Assembly (NCBI RefSeq): GCF_030538755.1
Contig: NZ_JAUNTJ010000020.1
Location: 1 to 54,004 of the forward strand
Reading direction: 5' to 3'
DNA length: 54,004 nucleotides
From: Paracoccus sp. (in: a-proteobacteria)
GTDB taxonomy: Bacteria > Pseudomonadota > Alphaproteobacteria > Rhodobacterales > Rhodobacteraceae
Position numbers and translations under genes: made by a program. Each line of letters begins with the position of its first letter. Position 1 is the stretch's first letter. The notes under the pieces are model-generated. The model was not told the DNA's origin. It made no database searches and saw nothing but the letters and a program-made list of their open reading frames with translations. Of this stretch, positions 25,752 to 34,964 are shown in pieces.

Positions 25752-26576
25752 TCAGTCCTTCACGACCGAGATGTCGGGCGCATCGACCGCCTTCATGCCG
25801 ACGACGTGATAGCCGGCATCGACGTGATGGGTTTCGCCGGTCACGCCGCTGCCCAGATCCGACAGCAGATACAGCGCCGATTTACCGACCTCGTCCTGCG
25901 TGACGTTGCGGCGCAGGGGCGAGTTCAGCTCGTTCCACTTCATGATATAGCGGAAATCGCCGATGCCGCTGGCGGCCAGCGTCTTGATCGGACCGGCGCT
26001 GATCGAGTTGACGCGGATGCCGTCTTTACCAAGGTCTTCGGCCAGATAACGCACGCTGGCCTCTAGCGCGGCCTTGGCGACGCCCATCACGTTGTAATGC
26101 GGCATCACCCGTTCGGCACCGTAATAGGTCAGCGTGACCATGCTGCCACCATCGGTCATCATCGCCGCCGCGCGACGGGCAACCGCGGTGAAGGAGTAAA
26201 CCGAAATATCCATTGTCATCATAAAGTTATCGCGCGACGTATCGACATAGCGCCCGCGCAATTCGGTCTTGTCGGAAAAGCCGATGGCGTGAACCAGAAA
26301 GTCGATCTTGTCCCAGCTTTCGCCCAAAGTGGTGAACAGCGCATCGACCGAGGCTTCGTCCGCAACGTCACATTCGGCCAGAATGTCCGACCCAAGCTGC
26401 GCCGCCAGCGGCTGCACCCGCTTTTTCAGCGCCTCGCCCTGATAGGAAAACGCCAGTTCGGCCCCCTGATCGGCCAGCGCCCTGGCAATGCCCCAGGCGA
26501 TGGATTTGTCGTTGGCCAGACCCATGATAAGACCGCGCTTACCCGCCATCAGCCCGGTGTTCTGCTTGCTTGACAT
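25752..26576 (-). CDS. fabI: Enoyl-[acyl-carrier-protein] reductase (NADH)
   Basis: The 274-residue short-chain dehydrogenase-type enzyme performs the last reduction in each fatty-acid elongation cycle. It has GLIMGLANDKSIAWGIA (cofactor binding), SYQGEALKKRV, FLVHAIGFSDK, and the active site TYYGAERVMPHYNVMGVAKAA with Tyr151, Tyr161 and Lys168 aligned to E. coli Tyr146, Tyr156 and Lys163. ISAGPIKTLAASGI follows. Length is normal. It is divergent from pdxH; the 80-nt gap contains an exact FNR-type box. A CCTGCGC/GCGCAGG hairpin without a U-run lies just past the stop (25719-25739). Confidence 0.95.
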   Translation of the reverse strand: MSSKQNTGLMAGKRGLIMGLANDKSIAWGIARALADQGAELAFSYQGEALKKRVQPLAAQLGSDILAECDVADEASVDALFTTLGESWDKIDFLVHAIGFSDKTELRGRYVDTSRDNFMMTMDISVYSFTAVARRAAAMMTDGGSMVTLTYYGAERVMPHYNVMGVAKAALEASVRYLAEDLGKDGIRVNSISAGPIKTLAASGIGDFRYIMKWNELNSPLRRNVTQDEVGKSALYLLSDLGSGVTGETHHVDAGYHVVGMKAVDAPDISVVKD

Positions 26577-26624
26577 GCCTGTCCCTCATGGTTTCACACT
26601 TCCGTCAGTTGATTAGGCCGAAGG

Positions 26625-26638
26625 TTGATGGTCATCAA
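26625..26638. promoter_or_regulatory. Exact FNR/FnrP-type box between fabI and pdxH
   Basis: TTGATGGTCATCAA matches the alphaproteobacterial FNR/FnrP/FixK dyad TTGAT-N4-ATCAA at all ten specified bases. The centre is about 55 nt from the fabI start and 25 nt from the pdxH start. For fabI this would allow class II activation with a short leader. For pdxH the site would overlap the promoter and more likely repress. Confidence 0.6.
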
Positions 26639-26656
26639 GCGCAAAGGGGTTAACGC

Positions 26657-27259
26657 ATGACAGAACGTGGTGGTATTTTTATAGGGGACGATCCTTTTGC
26701 CATCGCGCGCCGCTGGCTGGCCGAGGCGGAAAAGACCGAAATCAACGACCCGAATGCGATTGCCCTGGCCACTGTCGATGCCGATGGAGTGCCCGACAGC
26801 CGGATGGTGCTGTTAAAGGAAATCGAGGATGATGCCTTTGTTTTCTATACGAATTACAACAGCGCCAAAGGACGGCAGATTACGGAAACCGGCGTTGCGG
26901 CCTTTGTGATGCACTGGAAATCGCTGCGCCGTCAGATCCGCGTGCGCGGCACCGTCACCCGCGAAGAAGGGCCGCAGGCCGATGCCTATTACAACAGCCG
27001 CGCCCTGCAAAGCCGGATCGGGGCCTGGGCCTCGCGCCAGTCCGAGATTCTGGAATCACGGTCCAGTTTGATGGCCGAAGTGGCGCGTCAGGGCCTCGCT
27101 CACGGGTTGCAGCCTGCGCGGCCGCCGTTCTGGGGCGGGTTTCGCATACAGCCAGTTCAGATCGAGTTCTGGGCTGACGGCGCGTTCCGGCTGCACGACA
27201 GATTCCGTTGGTTGCGGTCTGATTCGCAGGGCTGGATCGTGAACCGATTGTCACCATAA
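26657..27259 (+). CDS. pdxH: Pyridoxamine 5'-phosphate oxidase
   Basis: The 200-residue FMN flavoprotein oxidises pyridoxine/pyridoxamine phosphate to pyridoxal phosphate. It has [20 protein letters not shown] (FMN-binding start), [50 protein letters not shown], and the C-terminal [16 protein letters not shown] and HDRFRW motifs, including substrate-binding Arg and His. Length and order of motifs are normal. AAAGGGG lies upstream of ATG 26657. Confidence 0.95.
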   Translation: MTERGGIFIGDDPFAIARRWLAEAEKTEINDPNAIALATVDADGVPDSRMVLLKEIEDDAFVFYTNYNSAKGRQITETGVAAFVMHWKSLRRQIRVRGTVTREEGPQADAYYNSRALQSRIGAWASRQSEILESRSSLMAEVARQGLAHGLQPARPPFWGGFRIQPVQIEFWADGAFRLHDRFRWLRSDSQGWIVNRLSP

Positions 27260-27406
27260 CTGCGGAAACTGCATTTTCTGCAATCTTAAGTTGAGGCGGA
27301 ATTTTGCCCATTTCTTCATCACCTTCAAAACGAGAAAAAATAGCATTTAATTGCTGACTGTTACAGCAAGTTTCCGCTAGGTCAACACGCATGTCGCGCA
27401 AAAACC

Positions 27407-27435
27407 TTGTCTACAACGGTAAAGCGACCTACTGT
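27407..27435 (+). promoter_or_regulatory. Candidate sigma-70 promoter of the cold-shock gene
   Basis: TTGTCT (27407-27412) and TACTGT (27430-27435) are spaced 17 nt apart, giving a predicted leader of about 65 nt. It lies in a 248-nt gap (27260-27507) that is distinctly AT-rich for this genome. The gap also has a small TTGCTG/CAGCAA hairpin at 27351-27369 and no supported ORF. Confidence 0.4.
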
Positions 27436-27507
27436 TAACTTATCCGGGTGGGTTGCAAAAATGCAGGCGGCAAGCCAAAAAACCGGGTAATGTCAGGGGT
27501 GTGAAGA

Positions 27508-28116
27508 ATGACCGATCCGAAAGTCGGCGGAACAATTGTCGACGGGCTTATCAAATGGTTCGACCCGGCCAAAGGCTATGGATTCGTGTTGGATTCTGGC
27601 GGCGGCCCCGACATTTTGCTGCATGCAAACGTTCTGCGGAACTTTGGACAGGGGTCGGTTGCAGATAATGCACGGGTTCAGGTGCGGGTCATACCCACCT
27701 CGCGCGGGTTGCAGGCGACCGAGGTTTTGTCGGTCGAACCGCCCGAAGGCGATGGCACGCCGCCGATTGCCGACCTTGACGACAGCGTGATCGCTCAGCT
27801 TGGCACCCTGCCGCTGCGCCCGGCGCGGGTGAAGTGGTTCGACAAAAGCAAAGGCTTTGGTTTCGCGAATATTTTCGGCCATTCCGACGATGTGTTCCTG
27901 CATGTCGAGGTGCTGCGCCATTCCGGTCTTGCCGATCTCGCCGTGGGCGAGGCAGTGGCGCTGCGCGTGATCGAAGGCCCGCGCGGTCTGATGGCCGCGC
28001 AAGTCACTGCATGGGATCGCGCCGCCGCCCGCCCCGAAGGCAGCACAGAGATGAGCGACGATAACAAGGGCAACATCCTGTCGGCCGAAGGTTTTTTGGC
28101 CGCTGTGGCTGAATAG
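27508..28116 (+). CDS. Protein with two cold-shock domains
   Basis: The 202-residue protein contains two CSD units. The first (about 10-75) starts GLIKWFDPAKGYGFVLDSGG with RNP1-like KGYGFV and ILLHANVL. The second (about 102-170) has ARVKWFDKSKGFGFANIF, with RNP1 KGFGFA and DVFLHVEVLRHSGL (RNP2-like). A short acidic tail follows. Double-CSD proteins of this size occur across Alphaproteobacteria and bind single-stranded RNA or DNA as chaperones. The long AT-rich leader is compatible with cold or stress control through mRNA structure. The DUF192 gene begins one base after the stop. Confidence 0.9.
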   Translation: MTDPKVGGTIVDGLIKWFDPAKGYGFVLDSGGGPDILLHANVLRNFGQGSVADNARVQVRVIPTSRGLQATEVLSVEPPEGDGTPPIADLDDSVIAQLGTLPLRPARVKWFDKSKGFGFANIFGHSDDVFLHVEVLRHSGLADLAVGEAVALRVIEGPRGLMAAQVTAWDRAAARPEGSTEMSDDNKGNILSAEGFLAAVAE

Positions 28117-28117
28117 T

Positions 28118-28612
28118 TTGTCTGTCAGGGCGCTTGGCTTTCTGGTTTTGCTGGCGGCACCTGTCGCTGCGCTGGCGGATGGCGCGTCCTGTTCCGCCGA
28201 TCAGGCGATCCTGCGCAGCAATGGCACGGACCTGCCCATCACGGTCGAGGTGGTCGATACCCCCGACACACGCGCCCGTGGGCTGATGTTCCGCCGCAAT
28301 CTGCCGCAGATGCAGGGGATGCTGTTTGTGTATGAACAGCCGCAGCCGGTGTCGTTCTGGATGCGCAACACACTGATCCCGCTGGATATGTTGTTCATGG
28401 ACGACAGCGGCACGGTGCGGCACATCCACGCACAGGCGCAGCCCCTGGACGAAACCCCCATCCCCGGCGCGGCGCGTGGCGATACCAACCCCAACCGGCT
28501 GCTGGTGCTGGAAATCGCCGGGGGCGAGGCTGCGCGCCTTGGCCTGAAACCCGGCGATGTGATGGCGCATCCGTCGGTGCCGCAAACCCGCGCCGCGCTG
28601 CCCTGCCGTTGA
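28118..28612 (+). CDS. DUF192 secreted protein
   Basis: The 164-residue protein has a signal peptide ([21 protein letters not shown]) and a DUF192 domain: [46 protein letters not shown]-type sequence, and [20 protein letters not shown]. Function is unknown. The start is TTG 28118, one base after the cold-shock stop, giving tight coupling; no ATG or GTG precedes the signal peptide in frame. A tRNA gene on the other strand ends the unit. Confidence 0.82.
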   Translation: MSVRALGFLVLLAAPVAALADGASCSADQAILRSNGTDLPITVEVVDTPDTRARGLMFRRNLPQMQGMLFVYEQPQPVSFWMRNTLIPLDMLFMDDSGTVRHIHAQAQPLDETPIPGAARGDTNPNRLLVLEIAGGEAARLGLKPGDVMAHPSVPQTRAALPCR

Positions 28613-28622
28613 TCTGCTGAAA

Positions 28623-28699
28623 TGGTCGGGGCGAGAGGATTCGAACCTCCGGCCTACGGTACCCAAAACCGTCGCGCTACCAGGCTGCGCTACGCCCCG
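28623..28699 (-). tRNA. tRNA-Pro (anticodon TGG)
   Basis: On the minus strand CGGGGCG pairs with CGCCCCG as the 7-bp acceptor stem. The D-arm is GCGC/GCGC. The anticodon stem ACGGT/ACCGT encloses TTTGGGT, placing TGG at positions 34-36. The T-arm GGAGG/CCTCT encloses TTCGAAT. A discriminator A and encoded CCA follow. The length is 77 nt with CCA. Confidence 0.95.
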
Positions 28700-28807
28700 A
28701 TCGGCGCCGTGTAGCCTATTGCCGCGACCGATGCCACCCCCGTTGATCGGGTTGAGCTTTGAAAACCGCGCAAAATTGCGATCAGATTTCTTCAAACTGT
28801 CGGCATG

Positions 28808-28837
28808 AAAAAGCCGGGCGCAAACCAAGCGCCCGGC
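28808..28837 (-). terminator. Intrinsic terminator of tpiA
   Basis: On the minus strand GCCGGGCGC and GCGCCCGGC form a 9-bp stem with a 7-nt loop, followed by TTTTT. It lies 19 nt after the tpiA stop. Confidence 0.9.
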
Positions 28838-28856
28838 CCCGGCATCACAGACTCAA

Positions 28857-29603
28857 TCAGGCCGCCGACAGCGCGGCGACGATGGCCCCAAAGTCATCCG
28901 CCTTCAGGCTGGCCCCGCCAACCAGCGCGCCATCCACGTTCTGAATCGCAAAGATTTCCACCGCATTCGACGGCTTGACGCTGCCGCCATACAGAATGCG
29001 GAACCCGGCCCCGTCGCCAAAGCGGGCAACCAGATCGTTGCGGATCAGGGCGTGAACCTCGGCGATCTGGTCATTGGTGGGGGTGCGGCCGGTGCCGATG
29101 GCCCAGACGGGTTCATAGGCAATCACGGTGTTTTCAGCCGTGGCGCAATCGGGCACCGAGGCGGCGATCTGCGCACCGATAACGGCCAGGGTCTGCCCAC
29201 TGTCACGCTGCGCCTCGGTTTCGCCGACGCAGATGATGCTGACGATCCCGGCCTGATGCGCGGCCACGGCCTTGGCGGAAACGGCGGCGTCATCCTCGGC
29301 ATGGTCGGCGCGGCGTTCGGAATGACCGACGATCACATATTCGGCCCCCGCATCACGCAACTGCACGGCGGAAATGTCGCCGGTATGCGCGCCCGACGCC
29401 TTGGCATGACAATCCTGCCCGCCAACAGCCAGCACACCGCCGCGCGATTTGCCGACCATCGGATGGATCAGCAGCGCAGGCGGGCAGAGCAAAACCTCGC
29501 ACCCCGGTTCAGGATGCGCGTCCAGCAGGCGATCCACCTCGGCCAGGGCGGCCAGATCGCCATTCATCTTCCAGTTTCCAGCAGCAAGTTTGCGCGGTGC
29601 CAT
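28857..29603 (-). CDS. tpiA: Triosephosphate isomerase
   Basis: The 248-residue TIM-barrel enzyme interconverts dihydroxyacetone phosphate and glyceraldehyde 3-phosphate. It has [10 protein letters not shown] (catalytic Lys), [13 protein letters not shown] (electrophilic His), [15 protein letters not shown] (catalytic Glu) and [12 protein letters not shown] (phosphate binding). Three ATG codons occur in tandem; the third (29603) is preferred because GGGGAG then lies six bases upstream. A terminator follows directly, so it is monocistronic or the last gene. Confidence 0.95.
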   Translation of the reverse strand: MAPRKLAAGNWKMNGDLAALAEVDRLLDAHPEPGCEVLLCPPALLIHPMVGKSRGGVLAVGGQDCHAKASGAHTGDISAVQLRDAGAEYVIVGHSERRADHAEDDAAVSAKAVAAHQAGIVSIICVGETEAQRDSGQTLAVIGAQIAASVPDCATAENTVIAYEPVWAIGTGRTPTNDQIAEVHALIRNDLVARFGDGAGFRILYGGSVKPSNAVEIFAIQNVDGALVGGASLKADDFGAIVAALSAA

Positions 29604-29654
29604 CATCATCTCCCCAATTATGCGCCCAAGGCTTAGGACGACACGGGCCGGGGA

Positions 29655-30029
29655 TCAAGCCGACGGTGCCCCGCCCGTGCCCGGCGTGGCAAAGCGGATG
29701 GATTCGCCGCAGCCGCAGGTATCGGTCACATTGGGATTGCGGAACCGAAAGCCGGAATCCAGCAGGCCGGTTTCATAGTCGATCTCGGTGCCGAACAGAA
29801 ACATCTGCGCCATTGGTGCGATCAGCACCCGCGCGTCGCCCTGCTGAACCACCTCATCGCCGCCACCGGCTGCCTCGGCCAGTTCCATGGTATATTCCAT
29901 GCCCGCACAGCCGCCCTTTTTCAGGCCGATCCGCAAACCATACGCGGATTTGGACGCCATCAGCCGCGCAATCTGCGCCTGCGCCGCAGGGGTGATGGTG
30001 ACGGGGGATTTGCCGGGAATACCGAACAT
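29655..30029 (-). CDS. IscA/HesB-type Fe-S carrier protein
   Basis: The 124-residue A-type carrier shows VTITPAAQAQIARLM near the N-terminus, LKKGGCAGMEYTMEL with the first conserved Cys, and a C-terminal TCGCGESIRF with the CxC pair. These three cysteines bind or transfer Fe-S clusters. ATG 30029 (MFGIPGKSPVTITP) is preferred over an upstream start at 30080 that lacks family sequence. The next gene upstream on the same strand is the DUF59 protein, with family B repeats between, so both belong to Fe-S assembly. It could be called sufA or erpA; which cannot be settled. Confidence 0.88.
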   Translation of the reverse strand: MFGIPGKSPVTITPAAQAQIARLMASKSAYGLRIGLKKGGCAGMEYTMELAEAAGGGDEVVQQGDARVLIAPMAQMFLFGTEIDYETGLLDSGFRFRNPNVTDTCGCGESIRFATPGTGGAPSA

Positions 30030-30114
30030 GCCAAAGCCTTTCGCCTGTGTTGGCAAGAAAGATAGGCACGGCGGCGCCAACCCTCAACCCCCTGTCGGGA
30101 TTGCGCTGTCCCAT

Positions 30115-30172
30115 GCGTATTTAAGACAAACAGGAAACCGCTTCCTGTTTGTTCAAATACGCACCTTTGGGC
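30115..30172. repeat. Intergenic repeat family B, copy 2, as an inverted pair
   Basis: The plus-orientation copy runs 30141-30172 (CTTCCTGTTTGTT, CAAATACGC, ACCTTTGGG). A partial copy in reverse lies at 30115-30136. GCGTATTT pairs with AAATACGC and ACAAACAGGAA with TTCCTGTTTGT, giving a long hairpin of 8 plus 11 bp with a small internal bulge and a 5-nt loop. It lies between the two Fe-S genes and may end transcription of the DUF59 gene. Confidence 0.85.
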
Positions 30173-30186
30173 GCAGCCGTGCCGAT

Positions 30187-30543
30187 TTACATAAAGCCCA
30201 GTTCCAGCCGCGCTTCGTCAGACATCATGTCCATGCCCCATTGCGGCTCAAAGGTCATTTCCACATCGACCTGTTTCACGCCCGGCAGCGGCTCTACCGC
30301 GTCGGCGACCCAGCCGGGCATTTCGCCGGCGACAGGGCAGCCCGGTGCGGTCAGCGTCATGATGACCCGCACTTCGTTTTCGGCGTTGATGTCGATCGTG
30401 TAGATCAGACCCAGATCATAGATATTGACCGGAATTTCCGGGTCATACACGGTTTTGCAGGCCTCGACGACCTGTTCATAAAGCGGATGATCCGTGGTCG
30501 AGGGGCGGATCAGGGGGGCGCCTTCCATCAGGGGCTGGCTCAT
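30187..30543 (-). CDS. sufT: DUF59/MIP18-type Fe-S assembly protein
   Basis: The 118-residue protein has the DUF59 pattern: LYEQVVEACKTVYDPEIPVNIYDLGLIY, VIMTLTAPGCPVAGEMPGWV with the reactive cysteine, and a C-terminal VEMTFEPQWGMDMMSDEARLELG-like strand. Members of this type (SufT/YitW) help maturation of Fe-S proteins. The start at 30543 is preferred. It shares a divergent promoter region with tgt. Confidence 0.82.
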   Translation of the reverse strand: MSQPLMEGAPLIRPSTTDHPLYEQVVEACKTVYDPEIPVNIYDLGLIYTIDINAENEVRVIMTLTAPGCPVAGEMPGWVADAVEPLPGVKQVDVEMTFEPQWGMDMMSDEARLELGFM

Positions 30544-30677
30544 CGGGTGCTGCCTTTCGATTTCCGACAGATTATATAGGGCGTCAATGCGCCGGGGTCC
30601 AGACGGCACTGCCCGTTGCGAACAAGGGCAAAGGGCGTTAGGCAGCGGCGTTTTGGCACAGGTCGGGCAGGGCAGGT

Positions 30678-31805
30678 ATGGACAGGTTCGGTTTTACTCT
30701 TGGCGCGCGGGACGGGATGGCCCGCACCGGCACCATCACCACGCCGCGCGGCGACATTCGCACGCCTGCCTTCATGCCGGTGGGCACCGCCGCCACGGTC
30801 AAGGCGATGCTGCCGGAATCCGTTCGCGAAACCGGGGCCGATATTGTGCTGGGCAACACCTATCACCTGATGCTGCGCCCCGGTGCAGAACGCATTGCGC
30901 GGCTTGGCGGCTTGCATGACTTCATGAACTGGCAGCGCCCGATCCTGACCGATTCCGGCGGCTTTCAGGTCATGTCGCTGGCCGCGCTGCGCAAGCTGAC
31001 CGAAGAAGGCGTCACCTTTTCCAGCCATATCGACGGCAGCCGCCACATGCTGTCTCCCGAAACCAGCATGGAGATTCAGCGCCTGCTGGGCAGCGACATC
31101 GTGATGGCCTTTGACGAATGCCCCGCGCTGCCCGCGACCGAGGAACGCCAGGCCGAGGCGATGCGCATCTCGATGCGGTGGGCGCAGCGGTCGCGCGATG
31201 CCTTTGGCGACCGCCCTGGCCATGCTCTGTTCGGCATCATGCAGGGCGGCGTCATCCCGCATCTGCGCGAAGAATCCGCCACCGCGCTGAAATCCATCGG
31301 CTTTGACGGCTATGCCATCGGCGGCCTTGCCGTGGGTGAGGGGCAAGAGGCGATGTTCGGTGTTCTCGACTATGCCACCGGCTTTCTGCCCGATGACAAG
31401 CCGCGCTATCTGATGGGCGTGGGCAAGCCCGACGACATCGTGGGCGCGGTGCTGCGCGGGGTTGACATGATGGATTGCGTCCTGCCCAGTCGCTCGGGGC
31501 GCACCGGGCAGGCATGGACGCGGCGCGGGCAGGTCAATATCAAGAACGCCCGCCACGCCGACGACCCGCGCCCGCTGGACGAAAGCTGCACCTGCCCGGC
31601 CTGCCGGTCCTATTCCCGCGCCTATCTGCACCACGTCTTCCGCGCCGGAGAGATGATTTCCGGCATGTTGCTGACCTGGCACAACCTGCATTACTTTCAG
31701 GAACTGATGCAGGGTCTGCGCGATGCCATCGCCGCCGGGCGCACCGCCGATTTCGTCGCGCAATTCCACGCGCAGCGGGCGAATGGCGATATTTCGCCGC
31801 TTTGA
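30678..31805 (+). CDS. tgt: tRNA-guanine transglycosylase
   Basis: The 375-residue TIM-barrel enzyme swaps guanine-34 for preQ1 in GU(N) tRNAs on the queuosine route. It has [40 protein letters not shown] (general Asp), [28 protein letters not shown] and [16 protein letters not shown] (nucleophilic Asp). [16 protein letters not shown] provides the zinc site. Length is normal. No other queuosine gene is in the window. Confidence 0.96.
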   Translation: MDRFGFTLGARDGMARTGTITTPRGDIRTPAFMPVGTAATVKAMLPESVRETGADIVLGNTYHLMLRPGAERIARLGGLHDFMNWQRPILTDSGGFQVMSLAALRKLTEEGVTFSSHIDGSRHMLSPETSMEIQRLLGSDIVMAFDECPALPATEERQAEAMRISMRWAQRSRDAFGDRPGHALFGIMQGGVIPHLREESATALKSIGFDGYAIGGLAVGEGQEAMFGVLDYATGFLPDDKPRYLMGVGKPDDIVGAVLRGVDMMDCVLPSRSGRTGQAWTRRGQVNIKNARHADDPRPLDESCTCPACRSYSRAYLHHVFRAGEMISGMLLTWHNLHYFQELMQGLRDAIAAGRTADFVAQFHAQRANGDISPL

Positions 31806-31904
31806 CCATGGGGCAACCGGCATCTGTGGCCTTTCAATCCTGCGCCAGCGGGCATAAAGCGGGCAGAATCAGGCAAAGTGAACCGCTTGTGTGAAAAGGC
31901 CGAC

Positions 31905-33071
31905 ATGACGACCGAGATTGACACGATCACAACCACCGAGGCGCTGGCGCAATTCTGCGACACCGCCCGCACCGCGCCCTATGTGACGGTTGATACCGAA
32001 TTCCTGCGCGAGCGGACCTATTATTCCCAGCTGTGCCTGATCCAGATGGCGCTGCCCGAAACCCATGGCGGGCGGGCGGTGCTGGTCGATCCGCTGGCCG
32101 AGGGGCTGTCGCTGGAACCGCTTTATGACCTGTTCCGTCATACCGGCACGGTCAAGGTGTTCCACGCCGCCCGGCAGGATCTGGAGATTTTCTTTCACGA
32201 TGCCGGGCTGTTCCCGCAGCCGCTGTTCGATACGCAGGTGGCCGCGATGGTCTGCGGCTTTGGCGAACAGGTCGGCTATGAAACGCTGGTGCGCAAGATC
32301 GCGCGGGCCAATCTGGACAAATCCTCGCGCTTTACCGACTGGTCGCGGCGTCCGCTGTCGGATGCGCAGAAAACCTATGCGCTGGCCGATGTGACGCATC
32401 TGCGCGTGATCTATGAATTTCTGCGGGAGGAACTGGCGCGCTCTGGCCGCACCGAATGGCTGGCCGAGGAAATGGCCATTCTGCAAGACCCCGAAACCTA
32501 TCTGACCCGCCCCGACGAGGCGTGGCAGCGCATTCGCACGCGCACCAATCAGCCGCGCTTTCTGGCGGTGCTGCGCGAACTGGCGCGGTTTCGTGAAACC
32601 TATGCGCAGGAACGCAACGTGCCGCGCTCGCGCGTGTTCAAGGATGATGCGATGATCGAGCTGGCCTCGACCCGGCCTGCGGACGAAGCTGATCTGGGCA
32701 AATCCCGGCTGCTGCTGCGCGAGGCGCGGCGCGGGGACATTGCCGCCGGGATTCTGGCTGCGGTCAAGGCCGGGATGGAGGCGCGCGATCTGCCGCGCGC
32801 CCCTGACCCCGAACCGGGCCGCCCCGGCAATCCGGCGCTGTCCGATCTGCTGCGCGTCCTGCTGAAAGCCAAGGCCGATGAGGCAGGCGTGGCGCCCAAG
32901 CTGATCGCCTCGGCCAGCGATCTGGACGCCATCGCATCGGGCGCGCGCGATGTGCCGGCGCTGTCGGGCTGGCGGGCCGAGGTGTTTGGCCACGACGCCC
33001 TGCGTCTGGCCGAGGGGCGGATCGCGCTGTCGGCGCGTGGCGGCGCGGTGCGCGTCGTGCCGGTCAGCTAG
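31905..33071 (+). CDS. rnd: Ribonuclease D
   Basis: The 388-residue exonuclease trims tRNA 3' ends. DEDD motifs are visible: VTVDTEFLRERTYYSQLCLIQ (near residue 27), VFHAARQDLEIFF (near 88), and YALADVTHLRVIYEFL (near 160). HRDC-like helices follow (WQRIRTRTNQPRFLAVLRELA and a second near 300-345). ATG 31905 (MTTEIDTITTTEAL) has AAAAGG upstream; GTG 31878 is an in-frame alternative. Confidence 0.93.
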   Translation: MTTEIDTITTTEALAQFCDTARTAPYVTVDTEFLRERTYYSQLCLIQMALPETHGGRAVLVDPLAEGLSLEPLYDLFRHTGTVKVFHAARQDLEIFFHDAGLFPQPLFDTQVAAMVCGFGEQVGYETLVRKIARANLDKSSRFTDWSRRPLSDAQKTYALADVTHLRVIYEFLREELARSGRTEWLAEEMAILQDPETYLTRPDEAWQRIRTRTNQPRFLAVLRELARFRETYAQERNVPRSRVFKDDAMIELASTRPADEADLGKSRLLLREARRGDIAAGILAAVKAGMEARDLPRAPDPEPGRPGNPALSDLLRVLLKAKADEAGVAPKLIASASDLDAIASGARDVPALSGWRAEVFGHDALRLAEGRIALSARGGAVRVVPVS

Positions 33072-33080
33072 GGCTGCGAT

Positions 33081-34055
33081 ATGTCAGGTCGTGTCACGCT
33101 TGATCGTTTGCGCCCGGCAGACGCGCCCGCGATCCGTGACGCCCTGCGCGACTGGCAGGTGGCGCGCTGGCTGTCGTCCGTGCCGTGGCCCTATGGCGTG
33201 GATGACGCGCTGGATTTCATCACAGCCGCTGGCCCGGCCGAATGGGCCGTGCGCGTCGATGGTCAGTTCGCGGGCATGGTGCATACCGGCCGCGATTTCA
33301 GCATCTGGATGGCGCAGCCATGGCAGCGGCGCGGGCTGGCGCTGCGCGCTGCGGTGCTGGCGCTTAGCCGGGTGTTCGCAGGCGGGGCGGCGCAGATTTC
33401 GGCCAGCCATTTCGAGGGCAATCACCGATCCGTCGCGCTGCTGGCCAAGCTGGGGTTTCGCGACGCCGGCCCGAAACAAATCCCCTCGCGCGCTGAAGGG
33501 ATGCGCCTGCCGGGCCGCCGCCTGCTGCTGACGCGCGCCACCTTTGGGGCGCGCCATGGGCTGCGGCTGGCGACGCCGCGCCTGACCATCGACGGCGTGC
33601 GCGCCGCCGATCTGAACGACCTGCGCCGCATCGGCACCGATTTCGCCGTCGCCCGGATGCTGCTGCGCTTTCACCCCGCCATGAGCCAGGACGACCTGAC
33701 CGCGCTGTTCCCCGATGAAACACTGGTGCCGCCGTTTCGGCTGGTGGCGCGGCAGGATAACCGGGTCTGCGGCTCGATCGGGATCGGCGCGGGCAAGGTG
33801 CCGCCGATCTGGTATTTCCTCGACCCGGCCTGCGCGGGGGCGGGCCTTGGCACCGAAATGCTGCGCGCCTTTCTGGACGAGGTGCAGTTGCGCTATGGCC
33901 TGACCCGGATCGAGGCGCAGGTGTTCGCCGACAACCCCGCCTCGCGCTGTATTCTGGAAAAGACCGGCTTCAGCGTGACCGGCACGACCGAGATGGCATC
34001 AGCGGCGCGCAACGGACCGGCGCCCGGCCTTGTCATGCACTGGCAGGCGGCATAG
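33081..34055 (+). CDS. Tandem GNAT acetyltransferase
   Basis: The 324-residue protein contains two RimJ/RimL-like GNAT units. The first (1-155) has MAQPWQRRGLALRAAVLAL for acetyl-CoA binding, then ASHFEGNHRSVALLAKLGF. The second (about 160-324) has LDPACAGAGLGTEMLRAFL and AQVFADNPASRCILEKTGF. Both acetyl-CoA loops look plausible, although the second Q/RxxGxG/A element is only approximate. The substrate is unknown. It starts 9 nt after rnd. Confidence 0.85.
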   Translation: MSGRVTLDRLRPADAPAIRDALRDWQVARWLSSVPWPYGVDDALDFITAAGPAEWAVRVDGQFAGMVHTGRDFSIWMAQPWQRRGLALRAAVLALSRVFAGGAAQISASHFEGNHRSVALLAKLGFRDAGPKQIPSRAEGMRLPGRRLLLTRATFGARHGLRLATPRLTIDGVRAADLNDLRRIGTDFAVARMLLRFHPAMSQDDLTALFPDETLVPPFRLVARQDNRVCGSIGIGAGKVPPIWYFLDPACAGAGLGTEMLRAFLDEVQLRYGLTRIEAQVFADNPASRCILEKTGFSVTGTTEMASAARNGPAPGLVMHWQAA

Positions 34056-34081
34056 GCCGTGCGCGGCTGTCTGGCACGCCG

Positions 34082-34807
34082 TTAATCTTCTCTGGCGATT
34101 ATCCGAAACCGGGCGCGCCGTTCCTCGGGCGTTTCGGGCAGGTTCGGGGTCGGGATGGCAGGTTTGCGCCAAGGGGCCGCATCATCGGAAAAGCCACGGG
34201 CCGAGGGCGAGGGCACCATCACTTCGGCCCCGTCGATGATCGGCGTCACCTGTTCGCTGACCAGATCAAAGCGGCGCGGGGCCAGCCCGATATCCCCTTC
34301 CGAAATCAGGCAGCCCAGAGCGCGCGTCACATCCCCCAGATCGGAACGCAGCGGCAGCAGCAGCATCCGCCCGCTGATCGCAGGGCGGCCATAATCGGCG
34401 GGGCCGGACAGGCGTAATTCAGCGATCTGCGGGGCCTTGAACACGGTTTCCAGCACATCCGACAGCCGCCCGCGCGATGCGGGGTTCAGCAGCGAACAGA
34501 CCGGCATCCCCCGCACCTCCATCCCCATCAGGTCGATCAGATGCCGCCCGGCCAGACGAAACCGCGCCGCGCCCGGTGCGATCCGTTCCAGAATGAACGC
34601 ATGATCCAGCGCCCGGTGAATGCCCCGCGGTTCGACATCAGAGCGCAGCGGAACCGCCCGGCCCTTGCGCAGCCCCTGCCAATAGGCGCGCAGGTCCGAC
34701 AATATCCGTGCGGGTTGTTCGGGGTTGAAATCAGTCATCCGCAGCACCTGACCACCCTGTTCGGCGGGAATGCCAGGTTGCTCGGCAGAGCCATCGCTGT
34801 TGGACAC
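34082..34807 (-). CDS. PAS-type (DUF1457/PAS_5) regulatory protein
   Basis: The 241-residue protein holds one PAS_5-like domain (about 30-180): [54 protein letters not shown]-type sequence, and [20 protein letters not shown]. The last 50 residues are charged and unstructured. No output domain is present. Related PAS_5 proteins are thought to act in signalling or polar organisation, without a clear mechanism. The start is GTG 34807; ATG 34738 is an alternative. It is divergent from gmk across an AT-rich 157-nt gap. Confidence 0.75.
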   Translation of the reverse strand: MSNSDGSAEQPGIPAEQGGQVLRMTDFNPEQPARILSDLRAYWQGLRKGRAVPLRSDVEPRGIHRALDHAFILERIAPGAARFRLAGRHLIDLMGMEVRGMPVCSLLNPASRGRLSDVLETVFKAPQIAELRLSGPADYGRPAISGRMLLLPLRSDLGDVTRALGCLISEGDIGLAPRRFDLVSEQVTPIIDGAEVMVPSPSARGFSDDAAPWRKPAIPTPNLPETPEERRARFRIIARED

Positions 34808-34964
34808 AAGACACCTGCAAGAATTACTTTGTTACCCTGCTTGCATAACCATATCTCATATCGAAATCGATTCCCATATTAACAGATGGTTAAGACGGGC
34901 GCTGATCTTGACCCCCGCTGCGGGGCAGGGCATGTCAGGGCAACTCGGTTATGGGATTGGCGCC

